Notes under the pieces: generated by a model
What the model saw: only the letters and a program-made list of their open reading frames with translations
The model's database searches: none
What the model was told of the DNA's origin: nothing
Translations under genes and position numbers: made by a program
NCBI GenBank assembly: GCA_947561585.1
Contig: CANNZV010001179.1
Coordinates: forward strand, 179,057-243,056
Reading direction: 5' to 3'
DNA length: 64,000 bases
From: Caprella mutica
Taxonomy: Eukaryota > Arthropoda > Malacostraca > Amphipoda > Caprellidae
Shown: in pieces, positions 57,169-64,000 of the stretch
Numbering within the stretch: position 1 is the stretch's first letter
How the letters are laid out: each line of letters opens with the position of its first letter

Positions 57169-58254
57169 TTTAACATAAATTCGCTCTTACATTCATACCT
57201 AGTGAGCGGTATGAATGAATCGCCCTTACAAGTTATCGAAAATGCGAAATAAATTGCAAACAAGACTAATTGTTTTCAAAAATCTAATTTAAGAAAACTT
57301 TTTTATGCAGTAAATGTTAAACTAAAAAAAGTGAACACAGTTATTATTCAACAAAAATGAAAAAAATTAGTAAATACAAAGCCAACATGAAAAACAGAGC
57401 AATTCATGCTACTTAACTAATAAACAATAATCAAAACTATTCATCAATTTGAATTATAGTTCAAAAAACATATAATGAAATTAGGTGAAAATGTGAATTT
57501 TTTATTTAAATGCTCTCAGAGGAATCATTTCCAACGTACCACACTGCTAAAGCTAGTTAAAATGAACAAAAAAGATTCTAATTATTCGAATTGAACTCAC
57601 CTTTCTCGGTTTTAAAGACGACATTTCTCCATTAAAAACAAGAAGGATCTTCGGGGTGATTTCTATATTGGCTCAATTAATTAAAGATTTCTGGTAGCGA
57701 ATTAATGGAGCGCCAAACTAGCGTGGAGTACGTCTTATTCGAAAATATGATTTCAATTCGATAATGTTGCTATAAATTCCCGAATTTATAAGGATTATTA
57801 ATCACATATTAAACTTATTATTATTTTGAACTAAGGCACATGAAATTATAGAAAGGTTATATGTAATGACCTGTAAGAACAAATGAGTGAACATTATATA
57901 ACATGGTTCTTTTCTGAAGGACTCACATACAAATTATTACAATTACAGTCAATAATCTAATCATTACGTTAAAGGACATTTCAGGGGGTTTCGTCCTGCA
58001 AGGGGATTTGTCTTCCAGTCTCAAACCTTATGAGATCTCCCTCTCAAAACCAGAGACTATTTAACACTTGTTAAATATCTCCTAATCAACTTGTAGTTAC
58101 GACGAATGGCTAGTTTGCCCGAAGACTTGGACCTATAGCTCCTGTATGGACTAACCACCTTACTGAACTAACTCTTCCTGATCTTCTCTCAGACTTCCAA
58201 ATCTAATCCACCAGGTATAGTTTTAACCTGCAATTGGTCAGCTTTAATGAAAGT
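57169..58254. other. AT-rich spacer, nothing recognised
   Basis: No supported gene. Confidence 0.45.
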
Positions 58255-58480
58255 ATTTATCAAAACCTCGCAAATGACACTGTAGTCTTCCCGTATCCAC
58301 AAAAAGGCCGTGCTATGGTACTTCAACATCTTGTAACATATTGTTCCAATGTTTAAACTAACTACACTTTTCTCATCAGCTAAATAAAACTAAAACATTT
58401 TTTGTAGTTCGGAAACGTTAAATCAAAAGCTATCTAAACTGCTATATAACTTGTTATTACTCCACCCTGAGAACTTTTCT
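58255..58480 (+). pseudogene. LINE reverse-transcriptase relic
   Basis: The plus strand reads LANDTVVFPYPQKGRAMVLQ around 58283, followed in another frame by LNKTKTFFVV at about 58385. These correspond to the YADDTaiFs...LQ..l and lNxxKTxxixF blocks of Jockey-type LINE RTs, with Asn in place of the first catalytic Asp. Frameshifts and stops show it is an old fragment. Confidence 0.5.
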
Positions 58481-59679
58481 AGCAAAGGTACTACAATACG
58501 GGTGCAAAGAGATTTGTTTTTACTCATTTTATATTTCCAAACAATCCTGTATCCTATTGGATTCTCTTAACTCTCTACTGATATTAGGAGATGCTCCCGA
58601 ATTCATTAGACCTGATAATTGATAGCCTTACCAAAAGTCGCTCCTATATAGGTATAAATCAGAGAAAACAGGATCATATCCTCAGGCAAAAATCTTCATT
58701 TCTTTAACAGTCCTATAGGACAGAACAACGAGGTTATATAATATATTATTTTCTTTTCTTTAATATTTTACCGAAGCCAATAATTTATATGTTGTTAAAC
58801 AATTAATTGCAATCTAAATTTCAGATCTATTGTACCAAAGAAAACTCTTTGAATTAATTTTATATTAATTATTTAGGTAAAATGATGGAAGTTGATACCA
58901 TAAATTCTAGCAACTCGTCATAACTTTATATGCCCCATATATCACCTTACTATTTTTTCTCCAGATCTTACCATGTTACTATATGTCTAAACGAGATAGC
59001 GTTAGTTACTGTGATGAATAACATAGCTAGTGAAGCGAGGCAGCTATGAAGCTGAATGACAACCTACACAGACAGGCAACTTCGCAATGACACATGCTCA
59101 AGATGTTCTCAATGACACATTGTCATCGAACATTATGATACGTGAGTACACTAGGTGATATGAGATTGGTATTGTACTGCTGTTGTGTTGTAGTTGTTCT
59201 TACTTTAACATGTGTTATATTATTCAATGTGTTGAATAGGTACATTTTATTTTGTGATGTTAGTGTACAGTATTAATACTCTGGAAATATTACGCTAAAC
59301 TTTAATTACTGTCATCTATTTTACGTCATTATTGACATTCATTTAACATCATTATTGTCAATTATTTTACGTCATTATAGTCATTGGTTTTACCTCATTT
59401 TTGTCATTTATTTTATGTCCTATTAATGTCAATTTTAACTGTGGTAGAGCCAAAAGATAAGATAACAGTTTCTATAGTATTTAAAGCTAATGCGCATAAC
59501 TCTAAATTGGTTCACTGCGCAGTTTATCATAGACTAGCTCTTGAACATTTCAAACGGGACAATTATGTTCTCCTAGAGAGTATCAGCTACTGTTAATTAG
59601 TTCAATTAATGAGCACATTTCAATTAATTGTTAGATTTTGAAGATATTCGTAACTTGTCAATTTACTTACTGAAGGTAA
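58481..59679. other. spacer, nothing recognised
   Basis: No supported gene. Near 59330-59410 a loosely repeated TTTTACGTCATTATTGTCA motif occurs about five times. Confidence 0.45.
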
Positions 59680-59842
59680 TTTGCCCAGGCAAGAAGGATT
59701 TATTCCTGGGGTAATAATGGAACATCCGCATGAATAAAGACATGTTGCTTGGGATATTCCCTCAATATCCACGGAATATGTCATTCTTGCCTGATATATT
59801 CCCTTAATATCCCAGGAATAAACCCTTTTTCCCAGGGTAAAG
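59680..59842. mobile_element. short MITE with about 45-bp inverted ends
   Basis: The left end TTTGCCCAGGCAAGAAGGAT, then TTATTCCTGGGGTAATAATGG, matches the inverted right end TTTACCCTGGGAAAAAGGGT, then TTATTCCTGGGATATTAAGGG. It is about 163 bp in total and non-coding. Flanking duplication is unclear. Confidence 0.6.
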
Positions 59843-59994
59843 AGCTTTTATTTTCTGATATCGTATTAAGATAAGTTGTCTGATATAAATAAATAGAAGG
59901 AAAAATATATATCTTATCAGTACAACAATGTTAAGTAGTAAATAAAAAATATTAGCGCCAGCCGTATAGATGTAGATGTATAGGTGTGGGGAAA

Positions 59995-60152
59995 CTTACG
60001 AATTATCGGTCGGCTTCACATCTTCGGTCATATAAAAACATAGATATAATAATAATATATTGTGCATTATAATTGGTATCCAAGATACTTGCAGGTATCA
60101 TGGATACCACTTAAGATATAAAAAGATGTAAAACTGACCGATTTCTCAACTT
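59995..60152. mobile_element. MITE related to the pogo-like element at 26.7-29.4 kb
   Basis: The left end CTTACGAATTATCGGTCGGC followed by TTCACATCTTC matches both ends of the larger element; the inverted right end has ATCGGTCAGTTTTACATCTT. The centre is palindromic (TGGTATCCA ... TGGATACCA). At about 158 bp it is a deletion derivative or a MITE using the same ends. Confidence 0.6.
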
Positions 60153-60162
60153 ACTCTATGTC

Positions 60163-61918
60163 GCAGTATACTTTAGTAGAAATACATAGCAGTATACTTT
60201 AGTAGAAATACATAGCAGTATATTTTAGTAGAAATACATAGCAGTATACTTTAGTAGATTTACATAGCAGTATACTTTAGTAGAAATACATAGCAGTATA
60301 CTTTAGTAGAAATACATAGCAGTATATTTTAGTAGAAATACATAGCAGTATACTTTAGTAGAAATACATAGCAGTATACTTTAGTAGAAATACATAGCAG
60401 TACACTTTAGTAGAAATACATAGCAGTATACTTTAGTAGAAATACATAGCAGTATATTTTAGTAGAAATACATAACAGTATACTTTAGTAGAAATACATA
60501 GCAGTATACTTTAGTAGAAATACATAGCAGTATACTTTAGTAGAAATACATAGCAGTATACTTTAGTAGAAATACATAGCAGTATACTTTAGTAGAAATA
60601 CATAGCAGTATACTTTAGTAGAAATACATAGCAGTATACATTAGTAGAAATACATAGCAGTATACTTTAGTAGAAATACATAGCAGTATACTTTAGTAGA
60701 AATACATAGCAGTATATTTTAGTAGAAATACATAGCAGTATATTTTAGTAGAAATACATAGCAGTATACTTTAGTAGAAATATCTAGCAGTATATTTTAG
60801 TAGAAATACATAGCAGTATACTTTAGTAGAAATACATAGCAGTATACTTTAGTAGATTTACATAGCAGTATACTTTAGTAGAAATATCTAGCAGTATATT
60901 TTAGTAGAAATACATAGCAGTATACTTTAGTAGAAATACATAGCAGTATACTTTAGTAGAAATACATAGCAGTATACTTTAGTAGAAATACATAGCAGTA
61001 CACTTTAGTAGAAATACATAGCAGTATACTTTAGTAGAAATACATAGCAGTATATTTTAGTAGAAATACATAACAGTATACTTTAGTAGAAATACATAGC
61101 AGTATACTTTAGTAGAAATACATAGCAGTATACTTTAGTAGAAATACATAGCAGTATACTTTAGTAGAAATACATAGCAGTATACTTTAGTAGAAATACA
61201 TAGCAGTATACTTTAGTAGAAATACATAGCAGTATACTTTAGTAGAAATACATAGCAGTATACTTTAGTAGAAATACATAGCAGTATACTTTAGTAGAAA
61301 TACATAGCAGTATATTTTAGTAGAAATACATAGCAGTATATTTTAGTAGAAATACATAGCAGTATACTTTAGTAGAAATATCTAGCAGTATATTTTAGTA
61401 GAAATACATAGCAGTATACTTTAGTAGAAATACATAGCAGTATACTTTAGTAGAAATATCTAGCAGTATATTTTAGTAGAAATACATAGCAGTATACTTT
61501 AGTAGAAATATCTAGCAGTATATTTTAGTAGAAATACATAGCAGTATACTTTAGTAGAAATACATAGCAGTATACTTTAGTAGAAATATCTAGCAGTATA
61601 TTTTAGTAGAAATACATAGCAGTATACTTTAGTAGAAATACATAGCAGTATACTTTAGTAGAAATACATAGCAGTATATTTTAGTAGAAATACATAGCAG
61701 TATACTTTAGTAGAAATACATAGCAGTATACTTTAGTAGAAATACATAGCAGTATACTTTAGTAGAAATACATAGCAGTATAATTTAGTAGAAATACATA
61801 GCAGTATACTTTAGTAGAAATATCTAGCAGTATATTTTAGTAGAAATACATAGCAGTATACTTTAGTAGAAATACATAGCAGTATATTTTAGTAGAAATA
61901 CATAGCAGTATACTTTAG
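60163..61918 (+). repeat. 26-bp minisatellite, about 67 copies
   Basis: The unit begins CAGTATACTTTAGTAGAAAT and continues ACATAG. Marker variants (AGATTTACATAG, CAGTACAC, CATAACAG) each recur exactly 598 bp (23 units) later, which shows an internal block duplication. It is the largest array in the window. Confidence 0.97.
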
Positions 61919-62497
61919 TTCTTGATTTCTTTTAAAAGTCAATTATAAATATAATAAAACATGTCACACGTTTTCCCGACCAAACAATCAAAACTAAGAA
62001 ACAGTTTCCAGTCTTCACATATAACATACCCAAATACAAGGAGTGAGTCTTAGGCTCAAATCTATAGAGCAGTAATTTTCTTACAAGCTTCAATATAAAA
62101 AAAGGAGTTCGATTTCCTGCTTATAGATTAAGAAATAAAAATTATTAGATGAATAAATTTGAATCAAAATACAGCTTAATTAATAAATTTATAATAGAAA
62201 ATAATAAAATCCACTCGGACCTCAAATGTCCGACCTCATATGTTGTAATTAGAATCAACAGATTAATGTATATGTACAAAAAGAAATCACAATTAATTAT
62301 TTTAAAAATAACATTATTGGATCTAAAAGGTTAAAGCTGTAAAATAATCCAAAAACTAGAAGTCTTTTCTCAATTCCTATTTCAGTTCTGTTTCTATGTT
62401 CAGGTTCAGTTTCATTTCGAGATCTAAATTTCGGGTGAATTTTTTTCCCGAGCTGCAAAAGGAAGATATTTTTTCATCCTTTTTCTCCTCTCGACAG
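61919..62497. other. spacer, probably intron upstream of the next exon
   Basis: AT-rich, ending in a pyrimidine-rich stretch (TTTTTCTCCTCTCGACAG). No other gene signal was recognised. Confidence 0.45.
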
Positions 62498-62565
62498 AAA
62501 AAATGAACACAGCGCAATTTGGCGGCTTGGAGGAGGAGGCCTTGAAACAACAGAAGGAGTTGCAG
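62498..62565 (+). CDS. candidate host exon with possible start codon
   Basis: A strong 3' splice site (TTTTTCTCCTCTCGACAG) precedes the block and CAG followed by GTGAGG, a consensus 5' splice site, ends it. The frame from ATG at 62503 gives 21 codons ending exactly at the donor (phase 0): MNTAQFGGLEEEALKQQ at the start, KELQ at the end, a likely helix rich in Glu, Gln and Lys. The two codons before the ATG are also open, so it may be an internal exon rather than the first coding one. Codon use and GC content are clearly higher than in the surroundings. I do not recognise the protein. The intron that would follow starts with a 12-G run and a 22-bp array. Confidence 0.5.
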
Positions 62566-62587
62566 GTGAGGGGGGGGGGGGTAACTT

Positions 62588-63205
62588 CTTAGTAACTACT
62601 ATGGTAACTCCTAGTAACTACTATGGTAACTCCTAGTAACTACTATGGTAACTCCTAGTAACTACTATGGTATCTCCTAGTAACTACTATGGTAACTCCT
62701 AGTAACTACTATGGTATCTCCTAGTAACTACTATGGTATCTCCTAGTAACTACTATGGTATCTCCTAGTAACTACTATGGTAGCTCCTAGTAACTACTAT
62801 GGTATCTCCTAGTAACTACTATGGTATCTCCTAGTAACTACTATGGTAGCTCCTAGTAACTACTATGGTATCTCCTAGTAACTACTATGGTATCTCCTAG
62901 TAACTACTATGGTATCTCCTAGTAACTACTATGGTATCTCCTAGTAACTACTATGGTAACTCCTAGTAACTACTATGGTATCTCCTAGTAACTACTATGG
63001 TATCTCCTAGTAACTACTATGGTATCTCCTAGTAACTACTATAGTAACTCCTAGTAACTACTATGGTAACTCCTAGTAACTACTATAGTAACTCCTAGTA
63101 ACTACTATGGTAACTCCTAGTAACTACTATGGTATCTCCTAGTAACTACTATGGTAACTCCTAGTAACTACTATGGTAACTCCTAGTAACTACTATGGTA
63201 TCTCT
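62588..63205 (+). repeat. 22-bp minisatellite, about 28 copies
   Basis: The unit begins TCCTAGTAACTACTATGGTA and ends AC, TC or GC, three interspersed variants. It begins about 20 bases after the candidate 5' splice site, following a run of 12 G, so it may lie at the start of an intron. Confidence 0.96.
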
Positions 63206-63480
63206 TAGTATTTGATAGTAATTCTAACGATTGATGCTCAAATGATATTATTTAGATATTAATATATTTAATTTCATTCAAAACACTCAGTTCCTAACAT
63301 TCATTTCAATATTACGGTACATACTATTTCATTTACATTTCAGTATTACAGTCAAAACTAATGACCATTTAATTATTCGTCTGTTTACAATTGCAACAAT
63401 AACATGTTGATCATTAATGAGGATTTACTCTCATTACTTCCTCCTCATATTGTTACCCTCTCATAAATATTGAATGCTAG

Positions 63481-63640
63481 CCTGTATGTACAGTGAAAAG
63501 CCTGGCTGTACAGTGAAAAACCGGGATGTACAGTGAAAAGCCTGTATGTACAGTGAAAAGCCTGTACATACAGTGAAAAGCCTGTATGTACAGTGAAAAG
63601 CCTGTATGTACAGTGAAAAGCCTGTATGTACAGTGAAAAA
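63481..63640 (+). repeat. 20-bp tandem array, 8 copies
   Basis: Exactly 160 bp of CCTGTATGTACAGTGAAAAG with variants in copies 2, 3 and 5. TGTACA at the unit centre is palindromic. Confidence 0.96.
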
Positions 63641-63792
63641 AAGTAGATATTTGATGATTTTTCCACAGTTTACAAATTTTACATTTCCAAAAAGAAACTT
63701 TACTAATCGTAATTCTTGTAGATATTGAAATTGGTCTGGGTACACGACTAAAATTTATAAGATTTGAAAATAATAGAAAATTAGAATCATGC

Positions 63793-64000
63793 AGGGACTC
63801 TTTTCTCTGATAGTACGTCATCACAGTGACTCTATTCTCTGATAGTACATCATCACAGTGACTCTTTTCTCTGATAGTACATCATCACACTGACTCTTTT
63901 CTCTGATAGTACATCATCACAGTGACTCTTTTCTCTGATAGTACATCATCACAGTGACTCTTTTCTCTGATAGTACATCATCACAGTGACTCTTTTCTTT
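63793..64000 (+). repeat. 32-bp minisatellite, cut by the window edge
   Basis: Same unit and orientation as 46007-46276 (CTCTGATAGTACATCATCAC and so on); at least six copies, continuing beyond the window. Confidence 0.95.

Overview
The window reads as AT-rich, gene-poor nuclear DNA of an invertebrate animal, most likely an arthropod. The evidence is the element set (a BEL/Pao LTR retrotransposon, a CR1/Jockey-group LINE, Tc1/mariner, pogo-like and Helitron-like elements), the absence of any compact bacterial-type gene layout, and only isolated exon-sized coding signals with splice sites. The species cannot be fixed from the sequence alone. There is no rRNA, tRNA or CRISPR that I can support.

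Layout. 1-3.7 kb: minisatellites (38/32-bp array, then three abutting arrays of 15, 18 and 19 bp). 3.7-13.4 kb: AT-rich spacer with one plausible host exon (minus strand, 6504-6635), a MITE and LINE fragments. 13.5-17 kb: a Helitron-like element, a cluster of inverted repeats and a rearranged MITE. 17.9-22.6 kb: an 18-bp array followed by a nearly intact LINE (ORF1, ORF2, one frameshift near the ORF2 end). 23.3-25 kb: two minisatellites and a TA-flanked element with long inverted arms. 26.7-29.4 kb: a nested pair, a Mutator-like non-autonomous element with 10-bp target duplications inserted in one end of a decayed pogo-like element. 30.2-38.7 kb: a complete, very young BEL/Pao element with one 1839-codon gag-pol frame, 1306-bp LTRs and a 5-bp target duplication. 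39-49 kb: three decayed Tc1/mariner transposases, two more Helitron-like copies and several arrays. 49.8-57.2 kb: a pogo-like MITE with 15-bp subterminal repeats, a TA-flanked 1.3-kb element with repeated terminal motifs, a GC-rich foldback hairpin and a fourth Helitron-like copy. 58-64 kb: a LINE relic, two MITEs, a 1.75-kb 26-bp array with an internal 598-bp duplication, a second plausible host exon (plus strand, 62498-62565) and three more arrays, the last running off the window.

The unifying theme is transposon-derived tandem repetition. About 7-8 kb of 64 kb is minisatellite. Several arrays sit inside transposon ends (LTR, Mutator-like ends, pogo-like MITE). The 15-bp array near 2.6 kb looks like an expanded form of the 15-bp repeat in the pogo-like MITE, and two other arrays recur at a second locus in the window. 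The only long intact genes are selfish: the BEL gag-pol and the LINE ORFs. Host genes are represented only by two candidate exons on opposite strands, so this stretch is probably introns and intergenic DNA of large genes.
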